A stretch of DNA of 64,000 nt, from NCBI RefSeq assembly GCF_007923445.1, contig NZ_VOJI01000016.1, forward strand, positions 1-64,000, read 5' to 3'. The stretch's first letter is position 1; each line of letters starts with the position of its first letter. The translations under genes and the position numbers were made by a program. Of the stretch, positions 7,821-16,057 are shown piece after piece. Source of the DNA: Puniceibacterium confluentis. Its GTDB lineage: Bacteria > Pseudomonadota > Alphaproteobacteria > Rhodobacterales > Rhodobacteraceae. Under the pieces are notes generated by a model that made no database searches, was not told where the DNA came from, and saw nothing but the letters and a program-made list of their open reading frames with translations.

Positions 7821-10119
7821 TCTTGCTGCCCTTCATGGTGATGTCGCTGCTGGCCTTGACGTTGATCTTGCCCTTGCCGGTGATCGAGATGTCCTTGCCG
7901 GAAATCACGATGGTGCCGTCCTTCTTCATCTGAATGTTGGAATCGCCGCAGGTAAAGGTGATGCTGTCCACGGCCTTGACCACGATATTCTTGCCGGATT
8001 CGACGTTCAGGTTTTCACCGATGGTGAACGACATGTTCTTGCCGACCTTGGTGACACTTTCCTCGCCAATCTCAAGACTGTAGTTCCTGGCAATCTTGCT
8101 GCCCTGGTCCTGGCCGACCTCGACCGCCTGGCTGGTGCCGATCTTCCAGCTGTCGGACAGGCCGATCTCGTGGCTCTGGGTCGCGCCGACATTGACCGAG
8201 CGCAGAGCGCCGATGGTGTTCATCTGCGCCGCCCCGACCGAGCGGGTCTCGGCGGCGCCGACGGTATCGACCCGTGCCACACCCACGGTGACCGTCTGGG
8301 TCAGTGCCACGGTCTGGCTGTGGTTCGCGCCGATGGTTTCGTCCGAATTCGCGCCGATGGCGATGGTTTCGTTGACCCCGACGGTGAGCGCGCGGTTGTT
8401 GCCGACGGTTTCGGTGTCGTTATTGCCGATTGACACGGTCCGGTTGACCCCAACATCGGTGGTCTTGTGGTTGCCGACGGTTTCGTCGCGGTTGTGCACC
8501 ACGTCCTGCTTCGCGTCATGACCGACGGTTTCGGCGAAATCATTGTCGACGTTGCGGGTCTCGTTGTTCTTGATCCATTCGTTGTGGTCCTTTTCGGCCT
8601 GGAAATAGACCTCTTCCGACCCTTTCAGATCCTCGAACCGCAGCTCGTTCCAGCCACCGCCACCCATGGACGAGTTCGACTTCCAGCCCGACTGGGTCAT
8701 GTTGGCGGGCAATTCGTAGGGCGGCATCTGTTCGGCGTTGTAGACCCGCCCGGTGATGATCGGACGGTCCGGGTCGCCGTCAAGGAAATCGACGATCACC
8801 TCTTGCCCGATCCGCGGGATCTGGATGAAACCCCAGCCCGATCCGGCCCAGACGGAACTGACCCGGATGAAGCAGGTCGAACGCTCGTTCTTCTTGCCCT
8901 CGCGGTCCCAGAAAAACTGTACCTTCACGCGGCCATAGGTGTCGGTGTAGATCTCTTCTCCGGCCGGGCCGACGACGATGGCCGTCTGCGGCCCTTTCAT
9001 CACCGGCCGCGGGGTCAGTTCCGGCGGGCAATAGCCGGCATCCAGCGGCACCATGCGATAGACTGCGGCAAAGCCTTCGGGGCGGGTGGGGTCGGCGCGC
9101 GCGGAATACTGGCCATCCCAGATGTCGTATTCCACGGCAAGGATCATGTATGCGATGTTTTCCTGGTCGCGGGGGTAGTCGAACAGCTCGAACTTGTGCC
9201 CCGAAGCCGGCATCGGCGCCGTCGACTCGGCCCAGATCTGATGCGCATGGGCCTGATCCTGCTGATTGCGGATCGCGGCCAGGTAATTACCCACGCTCTG
9301 TTTCATGTAGCGCCCGGGATAGCTGTAACGCTCCATCCCGTCGTTTTCGTGGCCCTTCAGGTGTTCGTTCCGGGCGACAAGATCCGCCAAAGGTGTTTCA
9401 AAGTTGTAGTCGGTCAGGGTATGCAGGCCCGAGACGACACGGTCGGTGCGGCTCAGCTTGACCACGACTCCGGCGCCATCGCGCCCGGGCACCGCGTTCG
9501 GCTCGAAGCGCAGCTTTTCGACTCCGGCGGCAGCGTACAGGGTCGTCGGGTCATCCGACAGGATCAGCATGTGTTTTTGCTTTTCGAATTCGAAGAAGTA
9601 GTAGATGCCTTCATGCTCCATCAGGCGCTGCAGGAAATCCAGATCGGTTTCCCCGTATTGCACACAGTATTCCCGCTCTTCCGGGCTGCCGCGCAGGCGC
9701 AGTTCGTAATCGCTGATGCCGTGCTCATCCAGCAGCTGGGTGATGATGTCTGTGGCCGTCATCTCCTGAAAGATCCGGTTGTCGGTGGTCTTTGACAGCA
9801 GCCAGAGCGTCGGGCGCAGCACCAGCCGGTACATGAACCGGTCCTCGTCGTCATTGCCCTCAAAGCGGAACTGGTCGACCATGCCGCTGATGTAGCGGTA
9901 AACAGACGGGTTGTCGGGGTCGGCGGCGACGATAACTGTCACCGGCTGTCCCAGCAAATCCATTGCGTCGATGTTGGGATCGAAACTGCGCGCCAGCACC
10001 GAGTAGCGAAAACAGCGGCTGACCTGATCGTAACCCTGAAGATGCGCGAACAGCAGGGCATCGTCATCGTCAAACGCGGGAAGCGGTGTGATCAAATAGG
10101 CAATACGGTCAAAGTGCAT
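7807..10119 (-). CDS. vgrG: T6SS spike protein VgrG with long beta-helix repeat tail
   Basis: 770 residues from ATG 10119, chosen because AAGGAG sits just upstream and the product then begins MHFDRIAYLITPLP; an upstream in-frame start at 10206 would add 29 atypical residues. The N-terminal half matches the phage gp27-like hub (FRYSVLARSFDPNIDAMDLLGQPV, GSPEEREYCVQYGETDLDFLQRLMEHEGIYY). A gp5-type OB fold follows (YGRVKVQFFWDREG, RIPRIGQEVIVDFLDGDPDRPIITGRVYN). From about residue 545 on, the protein consists of short TVG-N type repeats forming a triple-stranded beta-helix needle. There is no extra C-terminal effector domain; it ends MKGSKINQN. Cargo is probably attached via PAAR-type proteins such as the one at 50.6 kb. 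Overlaps tagF tail-to-tail by 14 bp. Confidence 0.95.
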   Translation of the reverse strand: MHFDRIAYLITPLPAFDDDDALLFAHLQGYDQVSRCFRYSVLARSFDPNIDAMDLLGQPVTVIVAADPDNPSVYRYISGMVDQFRFEGNDDEDRFMYRLVLRPTLWLLSKTTDNRIFQEMTATDIITQLLDEHGISDYELRLRGSPEEREYCVQYGETDLDFLQRLMEHEGIYYFFEFEKQKHMLILSDDPTTLYAAAGVEKLRFEPNAVPGRDGAGVVVKLSRTDRVVSGLHTLTDYNFETPLADLVARNEHLKGHENDGMERYSYPGRYMKQSVGNYLAAIRNQQDQAHAHQIWAESTAPMPASGHKFELFDYPRDQENIAYMILAVEYDIWDGQYSARADPTRPEGFAAVYRMVPLDAGYCPPELTPRPVMKGPQTAIVVGPAGEEIYTDTYGRVKVQFFWDREGKKNERSTCFIRVSSVWAGSGWGFIQIPRIGQEVIVDFLDGDPDRPIITGRVYNAEQMPPYELPANMTQSGWKSNSSMGGGGWNELRFEDLKGSEEVYFQAEKDHNEWIKNNETRNVDNDFAETVGHDAKQDVVHNRDETVGNHKTTDVGVNRTVSIGNNDTETVGNNRALTVGVNETIAIGANSDETIGANHSQTVALTQTVTVGVARVDTVGAAETRSVGAAQMNTIGALRSVNVGATQSHEIGLSDSWKIGTSQAVEVGQDQGSKIARNYSLEIGEESVTKVGKNMSFTIGENLNVESGKNIVVKAVDSITFTCGDSNIQMKKDGTIVISGKDISITGKGKINVKASSDITMKGSKINQN
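7830..8500 (-). repeat. Tandem short repeats coding the VgrG beta-helix needle
   Basis: On the minus strand this stretch codes a tandem array of 7-9 residue units of the type xTVGxN (for example ETVGNHKTTDVGVNRTVSIG and later TVGVARVDTVGAAETRSVGA). The units drift from TVGNN-like at the N-terminal side to TVGAA-like and then charged KVGKN-like ones. This is the periodicity expected of the gp5-like triple-stranded beta-helix of VgrG. Boundaries are approximate. Confidence 0.7.
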
Positions 10120-10178
10120 TTCGGCTGCTCCTTCTTTCAGAGCGGTGCTGTAAAAATCAAAAGATTCAATCTTTGCGG

Positions 10179-10184
10179 AGTATA
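10179..10184 (-). promoter_or_regulatory. Candidate -10 element of a vgrG promoter
   Basis: Reading the minus strand, TATACT occurs 60 bp before the vgrG start in the 96-bp gap after the preceding gene. It is followed by an AT-rich leader, unusual for this GC-rich region, containing a small self-complementary AAAGA/TCTTT element and then the ribosome site AAGGAG. A -35 match is poor (TTCATG at 19 bp spacing). The gap suggests vgrG can be transcribed separately from the upstream auxiliary operon. Confidence 0.35.
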
Positions 10185-10215
10185 CAGGGATTCCCCTTCG
10201 CTGCATGAATTTCCG

Positions 10216-12657
10216 TTACAAGGTCGGCGGACAGGCAAAGCCCTGCAGCGCCGGACGCACCGAGACCGGGTTCAACGCCGCCTGAAAGGCCATTTCCAGA
10301 AAGACCCGGCCCGATTCGGTGCGCAGGTCGAGCAGCACCCGGGCGCCGTCGTCGCGCAGCCGCAGCCGCAGCCCGTCCATCAGCCGCAACAGCCCCCAGG
10401 GACCGGGATGCAGGATGCGGGCGCTGTCTGCCGAGTCGCGGAACGACACTTCGACACCGGCGTCCGGCTGTGGCCCCGGCCAGCTGAGCGCGGCGGGGGC
10501 GCCGGTGGCGCGCACCGGTTCGGCCCGCCCGCCGATGGCGAACATGGTCTGGCCACGTTCCGCCAGAGCCGCCAGGGTCAGGTCATGGCGCAGGGTGCCG
10601 TCCGGGCCGTAGAGCCCCTCGGCCACCTGCACCGACCGTTCCAGAAACGCCGCGCTTTCCGGTGCCAGGCCGGCAAAGCGCGCCTCGGGCTTCCAGCGCC
10701 ACGGGCTGGATTCGGTGTCCAGAAACGGCAACGCGCTCTGGGTCACGAACAGCCGCAGTGCCCCCTGCGGTCCCAGCAAGGCCGCAAGATCGTCCGGCGC
10801 GGCATCCGGACCGTTGGCAAAGGGATAGTGCCCGGCGGTGACATCCCGGCACAGCGGGAACACCTCCTGCTGCCAGCCCCGGGTCAGCGGATTCGACGCC
10901 GCGCCCTGCGTCTCGGGCTGGGCCGACTGGGCCAGCACATCCTCTGCGATCTGCACCACGATGCGCGGCGCGCTTTTCAGCGCCGCAATCGACCGCGCCC
11001 GGTCCTGCACCGACATAAGCCGCTGACTGCCGCGACTCTGGCTGATGTCCACGGCGCCAAGCGCCACGTTGAGGGTGGAAAACAGCCGTGCGATTTCCGC
11101 CATGCGGCCCTGTTCGACGTATTGGATCATCGCCCCGAATTCGCGCCCCAGCAGCAACTGCTGGGCGTGGCTGCGGCCCCGGTCCTCCCCGCCGGCCTGC
11201 AACCAGACCTGACGCAGCAGCCGGGTCAGCGGATTTTCCGGCTGCCCCAGCGCCCCCGACACCACAATGGCGGTTTCGCGCTGCGCAAAGGGGCGCACCC
11301 GAAGGTCGGCCAGCCAGGCCTTCCAGGCGGCGATGGTTTCCAGGTGCAGCCGGTCCATCAGCAGATCGGGCGAGCCATTCTGCGCGGGCAGCGCCTGCCC
11401 GGTGATGCGGGGCGCCAGATCGCGGGCCTGTTGCACCGCCCCGCCCACGGCAAAATCCCGCGCCTCGTTCCAGCCCTGAGCGGTGAACAGCCCCGGCAGG
11501 GGCGCGCCGATCGGCAACCCGGAGCGGCGCAGCAGCACCTCGCCGATGCCCGGCACCGCCTGATCCGGCTGCCAGGGCGGCAGGGCGCGCATCCGTGCCG
11601 AGCGCAACAGCTCCAACCAGGCGCGGGCCGGTTCCGCCACCTCGGCGGCAAAGGCGCGGGCCTGATCCATCACGGTGCTGTCCGCGGCGGTGATCCCCGG
11701 GGCGGGGGCGTCCAGCGGGAAAAGATGCGCCTCGAGCCCCTGCAACCCGACGCGCGGCCCGTTGTCCTCCAGCCAGCCGGTCAGATAGGCGCGGCTCCAG
11801 GGCTCGTCGCCGGTCAGCACCGACCAGGCGCGCAGCGCGTCATAAAGGATCAGCCCGTCACCTTCACGCGCCAGCACCTCTTCGATCCCGGCGGCGACGA
11901 CTGCGGGCACGTGCCGCCGCACCGCACCGTCATAGGCGGCGCGGGCCCGGGTTTCGCCGTCCACCAGCGGCAGGCGGATCAGCCGGCGCAGGGGCGCGCG
12001 GCGGGCGGCCAGGGCCACGCGGTCCACCGCCGCACGCATGTCGTCCAGCCGCGGCACAAGACCGATGCCGGTCTGCGGGCGGTCAAGGCCGATGCTCAGC
12101 GCCTCTTGCGCGAACACCGCCGTCAGGCGCTGGTGAAACCGGTACTCCAGCCAGGCGGCATACCCGGCCAGCACCAGCGCCAGCACCAGAACATAGGCGC
12201 CGATCCGCAAGCCCCAATGGCCGCTCGCCACGGCACGGTGGGCGTGGCGGCCCGCCTCGGCACGGGTCACCAGCGCGTCGAGAAAGCTGTGCAGCTCTGC
12301 ATAGTCCGCCCCCTGCCGACCCGCCGTGTCGCGAAAGTCGCGGATCCGCGCCAGAGACATGTCGCGCCCGTCGAACAGCTGGCGCTGCGCCAGCACCGAC
12401 CATGTGCCCAGCGACACCCCGGCCAGCTGCCGGGCCCGCAGGTCCAGCAACACGGCAAGCGCATAGCGCGCCGGTTTGACCGTGTTCGCCGCCGCTCCGC
12501 CGCGCACCGCGTCCCGTTCGAACTGTGCCAGCGCGGTTTCGGCGTCGCGCAGCAGGGCCTTTTCTCCGGCGCGGCTGCGGCGCTCGAAATCGTCGAGCAG
12601 GTCCAGAACCGGAACGGCGGCGCGGTCCAGCGCGGTGGGATCCGGAGCTTTTGCCAT
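10216..12657 (-). CDS. DotU-IcmF (TssL-TssM-like) fusion protein lacking the P-loop domain
   Basis: 813 residues. Residues about 10-140 resemble the helical DotU domain (PARYALAVLLDLRARQLAG, RQLFDGRDMSLARIRDFRD align by eye with the same region of TssL at 2.4 kb). One transmembrane segment lies at about 148-168. From about 200 to the end it is colinear with the periplasmic half of TssM: PLCRDVTAGHYPFA, SSPWRWKPEARFAGL, LSWPGPQPDAGVEVSF and GPWGLLRLMDGLRL each have a counterpart in the TssM at 3.8-7.3 kb. The first two TssM membrane helices and the Walker A NTPase domain are absent. It lies 3 bp after the TagX-like gene and 97 bp before vgrG, so it belongs to the auxiliary operon. Role unknown; possibilities are a second, ATPase-free envelope scaffold or a modulator of TssJLM. 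The homology is clear to the eye; function is inference. Confidence 0.75.
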   Translation of the reverse strand: MAKAPDPTALDRAAVPVLDLLDDFERRSRAGEKALLRDAETALAQFERDAVRGGAAANTVKPARYALAVLLDLRARQLAGVSLGTWSVLAQRQLFDGRDMSLARIRDFRDTAGRQGADYAELHSFLDALVTRAEAGRHAHRAVASGHWGLRIGAYVLVLALVLAGYAAWLEYRFHQRLTAVFAQEALSIGLDRPQTGIGLVPRLDDMRAAVDRVALAARRAPLRRLIRLPLVDGETRARAAYDGAVRRHVPAVVAAGIEEVLAREGDGLILYDALRAWSVLTGDEPWSRAYLTGWLEDNGPRVGLQGLEAHLFPLDAPAPGITAADSTVMDQARAFAAEVAEPARAWLELLRSARMRALPPWQPDQAVPGIGEVLLRRSGLPIGAPLPGLFTAQGWNEARDFAVGGAVQQARDLAPRITGQALPAQNGSPDLLMDRLHLETIAAWKAWLADLRVRPFAQRETAIVVSGALGQPENPLTRLLRQVWLQAGGEDRGRSHAQQLLLGREFGAMIQYVEQGRMAEIARLFSTLNVALGAVDISQSRGSQRLMSVQDRARSIAALKSAPRIVVQIAEDVLAQSAQPETQGAASNPLTRGWQQEVFPLCRDVTAGHYPFANGPDAAPDDLAALLGPQGALRLFVTQSALPFLDTESSPWRWKPEARFAGLAPESAAFLERSVQVAEGLYGPDGTLRHDLTLAALAERGQTMFAIGGRAEPVRATGAPAALSWPGPQPDAGVEVSFRDSADSARILHPGPWGLLRLMDGLRLRLRDDGARVLLDLRTESGRVFLEMAFQAALNPVSVRPALQGFACPPTL

Positions 12658-12660
12658 GCG

Positions 12661-13542
12661 CTACAATTTGCCCTCGGCCTGCCATTTGCGCAGCGTCTCG
12701 ACGCCGACCTCGAAATGCATCGAATCCTCGCGGCTGTAGGTGGCCCCCCAGTACCAGCCCTCCTCGTTGAACAGCTCCGCCAGCAGCAGCAGCCCGAACT
12801 GGGTGCCGCCATCACCAAAGCCGTCGAGCCGCCCCTGCAGCTTGACGTCGATTGCCGTGCCCCAGGAATGGTTGCTGACCGACGACCGCGATCCCCGGAT
12901 CAGCCGGGCACACAGCGCCCCGGCGGTGCCAAGCGCGTCATGGATATCCGGCTCGCTGGTCCTGAGCCTGGCGACGATCCGCTCGAGCGAGTCGAGCGCC
13001 GGCTTGATCATCGTCACCCGGATCGGCCCGATCTGCCGGGTTTCCAGCATCGACTTCAGTTTCGGCTGCGTCACCGACTGGCAATCGGTGGAATAGCTCG
13101 ATCGCGGATGGCCCAGCACCTCCAGCATCACCTGGTTGCGCGGCTGGCTGATGCCGGTGTTGAACCGGGCCTTGGCCAGCTTCATCACCTCGGTCATCGC
13201 CTCGGTGCCCTCGTGATCCTCGCTTTCGTCCTGACCGGTGATGTCGGGCGCCGTGACGGTGATATCCGATGGCTGCGGCAGCAACGGCGCAGGCACGGCC
13301 GAGGCACCCAGAGCCACATCCTCGGCCAGCGCCTTCAGTTCGGCCTGGACGTCGCGCAGTTCCGCGCGCAGGGAGTCGATCTGGGCGCGCAATTGCCCGG
13401 TTTCCGCCTCGGCACGTTCCAGCCGCAGTTCGGTGCTGCCGTCGGCGGTTTCCAGCAGGGCGCCGACCACGGCCAGGGACATTGCCGCGACCACCAGGCC
13501 GATGGCAACGATGATGGGGCCGATCACCGTGCCTTCGCGCAT
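12661..13542 (-). CDS. tagX: TagX-like membrane-anchored M15 peptidoglycan peptidase
   Basis: 293 residues. An N-terminal membrane anchor (about 7-29) is followed by a coiled coil (about 37-76, Glu/Arg/Leu-rich) and a C-terminal M15-type peptidase domain. The zinc ligands expected of the VanY/M15 fold are visible as His225 and Asp232 in NHSWGTAIDVKLQG and His276 in DSMHFEVG. TagX of Acinetobacter is an L,D-endopeptidase needed to let the T6SS membrane complex through the cell wall; the same role is inferred here from domain and position between pppA (3 bp) and the TssL-TssM-like gene (3 bp). It could alternatively be a D,D-carboxypeptidase; the fold alone does not decide. Confidence 0.75.
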   Translation of the reverse strand: MREGTVIGPIIVAIGLVVAAMSLAVVGALLETADGSTELRLERAEAETGQLRAQIDSLRAELRDVQAELKALAEDVALGASAVPAPLLPQPSDITVTAPDITGQDESEDHEGTEAMTEVMKLAKARFNTGISQPRNQVMLEVLGHPRSSYSTDCQSVTQPKLKSMLETRQIGPIRVTMIKPALDSLERIVARLRTSEPDIHDALGTAGALCARLIRGSRSSVSNHSWGTAIDVKLQGRLDGFGDGGTQFGLLLLAELFNEEGWYWGATYSREDSMHFEVGVETLRKWQAEGKL

Positions 13543-13545
13543 CGC

Positions 13546-14367
13546 CTAGTCCCCGGTCGCGAAAACGGACACGACCGAGACATTGTCGGGCGCGCCGACG
13601 TCCAGAGCCGCCACCACCAAGGCGTTGCACAGCGCCTGCGGGCTGTCGGACTGGCGCATGGTGCCGGCGATCTCCTGGTCGGACAGGCATGCGGTCAACC
13701 CGTCACTGCACAGCATCAGCCGGTCGCCCGGCACCAGCGGCACCACCACGGTTTCGATCTCGACATCCGGTTCAAAGCCGATGGCGCGGGTGACCACATG
13801 GCTTTCGGGGTGGCGTTCGCGGTCGCCGTCGCGCAGCAGACCCTGTTCGACCATTTCCTGCACCACGGTATGATCGCGCGTCAGCAGCCGCAGCGCCCCG
13901 CCGCGCATCAGGTAGGCGCGGCAGTCCCCGGCCCAGGCGATGGTGGCGACGGATTTCTGGATCAGCGCCGCCACCACGGTCGACCCCATCTGGTTCATGC
14001 CCGGCTCGCGCACCTTGTCCAGTATCGCGTGGTTCGCTTCGGTCAGCCGCGCGCGCAGGACCTGACCCGCCAGCCCGTCCTCGGCCACCAGCGACAGCCG
14101 GTCGATGACTATGTCCGAGGCGACATCGCCGTGTCCGTATCCGCCCATGCCGTCAGCCACCGCCCAGAGCGCGCCCGACGGATCGGTCAGGATCGAATCC
14201 TCGTTGCGTTCGCGCACCAGGCCCGCATGGGTCAGTCCCGCGCCATGGAACGACGGGGCGGCAGGCCGGATCGGCGGCACACGGGTTGTCGGGGCTGACA
14301 TGCCGCGCGACTCAGCCTGTACCGGGCCGGAAGCGGCGGATTGTGAACGGATCGGACATGTATTCAC
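13546..14367 (-). CDS. pppA: PP2C-type Ser/Thr protein phosphatase PppA
   Basis: 273 residues if the GTG at 14367 is used; an ATG at 14301 (product MSAPTTRV...) would give 251 residues, and neither has a convincing ribosome site. PPM/PP2C motifs are intact: VRERNEDSIL, WAVADGMGGYGHGDVAS, MGSTVVAAL, AGDCRAYLMR, LLTRDHTVV, LCSDGLTACL and DNVSVV, including the metal-binding Asp residues. In T6SS clusters PppA dephosphorylates the Fha/TagH protein and opposes PpkA. It leads the minus-strand auxiliary operon (pppA-tagX-fusion-vgrG) and is divergent from the OmpA-like gene. Confidence 0.9.
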   Translation of the reverse strand: MNTCPIRSQSAASGPVQAESRGMSAPTTRVPPIRPAAPSFHGAGLTHAGLVRERNEDSILTDPSGALWAVADGMGGYGHGDVASDIVIDRLSLVAEDGLAGQVLRARLTEANHAILDKVREPGMNQMGSTVVAALIQKSVATIAWAGDCRAYLMRGGALRLLTRDHTVVQEMVEQGLLRDGDRERHPESHVVTRAIGFEPDVEIETVVVPLVPGDRLMLCSDGLTACLSDQEIAGTMRQSDSPQALCNALVVAALDVGAPDNVSVVSVFATGD

Positions 14368-14452
14368 TCTGAAAAGGGCTGTTTTGAAACTGGTTTGATG
14401 ATAGCCTAGAGGGTGTTCGCAACAAACCCTTTTTTAAATTCAGGTGACCGCC

Positions 14453-15109
14453 ATGCGCCCCACCCTGCCGATTGTCCTAGTGCTCAGCGGCCTCTGTGCC
14501 GCCGGTCCCGCCACCGCCCAGCAGGAGCTGTCGGTCGACGAACTCATCCGGCTGTTCGAACGGCAGAAGCAGGTGTTCAACGAGGTTGAAACCAACGGGC
14601 TTGGCGCCACCCGCGGGCTGAAGCTGGTCACTGTCGAGGATGTGTCCGCCGAACCTGCAACCGAGACCGTGTCGGTGCGCGCCAGCGGCGAAGCGGTCGC
14701 AACCGACCCGAACCAGCCGATCAAGGCGGCGGCGGAACCGGGCAAACCGCTGGTGTTTGGCCAACTCGATCCCGAGATCCAGGTCAATCTGCACATCACC
14801 TTCGGCTTCGATTCCGCGGCCCTCGCCGCCGAGGAAAAACCCAAGCTCGACACGATGTGCGCGGTCCTGAAACAAAGCGACATCAACCTGGTCCGCATTG
14901 TCGGCCACACCGACACCTCAGGCTCTGACGCCTATAACGAACGGCTGTCGGTGCTGCGTGCCCGTGAAGTCGCCCGCCATCTCACCGAGGAATGCGGCAT
15001 TGACCCCGCCCGGCTTGAAACCGTCGGCATGGGCGAACGCTTTCCCTACAATACCGACAACCCGCGGGCGGATGAAAACCGCCGGGTCGAGTTTCAGGCC
15101 CTGAGCTGA
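14453..15109 (+). CDS. OmpA-family peptidoglycan-associated protein
   Basis: 218 residues from ATG 14453; an in-frame GTG 9 bp upstream is possible, but AGGTGA just before the ATG favours the shorter form. A signal peptide with AQQ cleavage region (about residues 1-22) is followed by a helical linker and an OmpA C-terminal domain from about residue 100 (HITFGFDSAALAAEEKPKLD, IVGHTDTSGSDAYNERLSVLRA, MGERFPYNTDNPRADENRRVEF). Periplasmic, bound to peptidoglycan. Position beside the T6SS suggests an accessory cell-wall anchor, but TssL already carries such a domain, so redundancy or an unrelated role is possible. Convergent with the IclR gene, 9 bp apart. Confidence 0.8.
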   Translation: MRPTLPIVLVLSGLCAAGPATAQQELSVDELIRLFERQKQVFNEVETNGLGATRGLKLVTVEDVSAEPATETVSVRASGEAVATDPNQPIKAAAEPGKPLVFGQLDPEIQVNLHITFGFDSAALAAEEKPKLDTMCAVLKQSDINLVRIVGHTDTSGSDAYNERLSVLRAREVARHLTEECGIDPARLETVGMGERFPYNTDNPRADENRRVEFQALS

Positions 15110-15118
15110 GCGCCGCGA

Positions 15119-15928
15119 TCACAGGCTGCCGTTGATCGCCCGCGCCGCCTCGGTTGCCACCGGCGCTGCCTGACGGACAAACTCTTCGGGGGTCCATTCC
15201 GACAGCGACCCGGCCACGTGGATCGCCCCGAGCGGGGCACCGTCGTGCTGGGTGATGGCCACGCCGATGGCCACCTCGCCCTGCACGAATTCATCAATGA
15301 CGACGGCGTAGCCGTCGGTTCGGGCGGATTCGACAAGCTGCATGATGATGTCGGGGTCGGTTTCGGTCTTTGAGGTATAGCTGTGCAGCGTCGTGCGCAG
15401 CACGATGTCGCGCGCCGCCTCTGCGGGCAGGGCCGCCAGCACCGCGCGCCCCCCCGCGGTGCAGAACGTGGGCACGCTGTGCCCGACGAGGGTGGCGTAA
15501 AAGGTTTCGCGCTTGCTTTGCATCCGCAGGGCATAGACCAGCCGGGTTTCGTCATAGAGGCTGAAGTCGACGCGTTCGCGGATGGTCTTGCGCAGTTCGA
15601 GCAGCACCGGCGTCGCCTTTTGCACCACGGGATCAAGCCGCAGCAAATCCAGCGTATGATCAAGCAGCCGGATGCCGGGAAGGTAGCCGCGATCATCCGC
15701 GCTGCGGCGGATATAGCCCAGGGTCGCAAGGGTGTGGATCAGCCGTTGCGCCGCCGAGCGGTCAATCTCGGCCCGGGCCGCGATCTCTGACAGGCTGAGC
15801 GGTCCGCTGGCCTGATGAAAGGCGCTGAGCACCTGCATGGCCCGCCCGACGGCGCGCACGAACAGCCGGTCGTCGTCTGCCTGAAAATTACTCTGTCTGG
15901 GCGGGTCGGCTCGAAGAATGCTGGACAT
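15119..15928 (-). CDS. IclR-family transcriptional regulator
   Basis: 269 residues. N-terminal winged helix (about 25-85: GRAMQVLSAFHQASGPLSLSEIAARAEIDRSAAQRLIHTLATLGYI) and a C-terminal IclR effector-binding domain (about 95-265, with HSVPTFCTAGGRAVLAALP and GYAVVIDEFVQGEVAIGVAI). It is divergent from the M81 gene and the peptide-transport operon, which it most likely controls, with an unknown ligand that may be a substrate or breakdown product of that pathway. Start at the ATG beginning MSSILRADPPR. Confidence 0.9.
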   Translation of the reverse strand: MSSILRADPPRQSNFQADDDRLFVRAVGRAMQVLSAFHQASGPLSLSEIAARAEIDRSAAQRLIHTLATLGYIRRSADDRGYLPGIRLLDHTLDLLRLDPVVQKATPVLLELRKTIRERVDFSLYDETRLVYALRMQSKRETFYATLVGHSVPTFCTAGGRAVLAALPAEAARDIVLRTTLHSYTSKTETDPDIIMQLVESARTDGYAVVIDEFVQGEVAIGVAITQHDGAPLGAIHVAGSLSEWTPEEFVRQAAPVATEAARAINGSL

Positions 15929-16057
15929 GTAAATCTCTGGGTTGACGAATCTGAAAATGCATCACTACGCTTGTACTGCACTATAGCTGTATTGCTGTGC
16001 GATATGCAACCCCGATCTTCCCCAAGGATCAAAGATCAAAACCCGAAGGATCCCATA
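15929..16057. promoter_or_regulatory. Divergent promoter region between IclR gene and peptide operon
   Basis: 129 bp, clearly more AT-rich than its surroundings. A possible rightward -35 TTGACG lies at 15942-15947 with a weak -10 TACGCT at 15966-15971. Imperfect dyads involving TGCACTAT and ATATGCA flank 15977-16007 and could be operator half-sites for the IclR protein. GAAGGA at 16045-16050 is the ribosome site that decides the GTG start at 16058. All promoter and operator calls here are by eye. Confidence 0.35.

Noticed and set aside
10042-14298. 1418-codon open frame on the + strand across vgrG, the fusion gene, tagX and pppA
   Set aside because: Low-complexity Arg/Gln/Pro product crossing four well-supported minus-strand genes.
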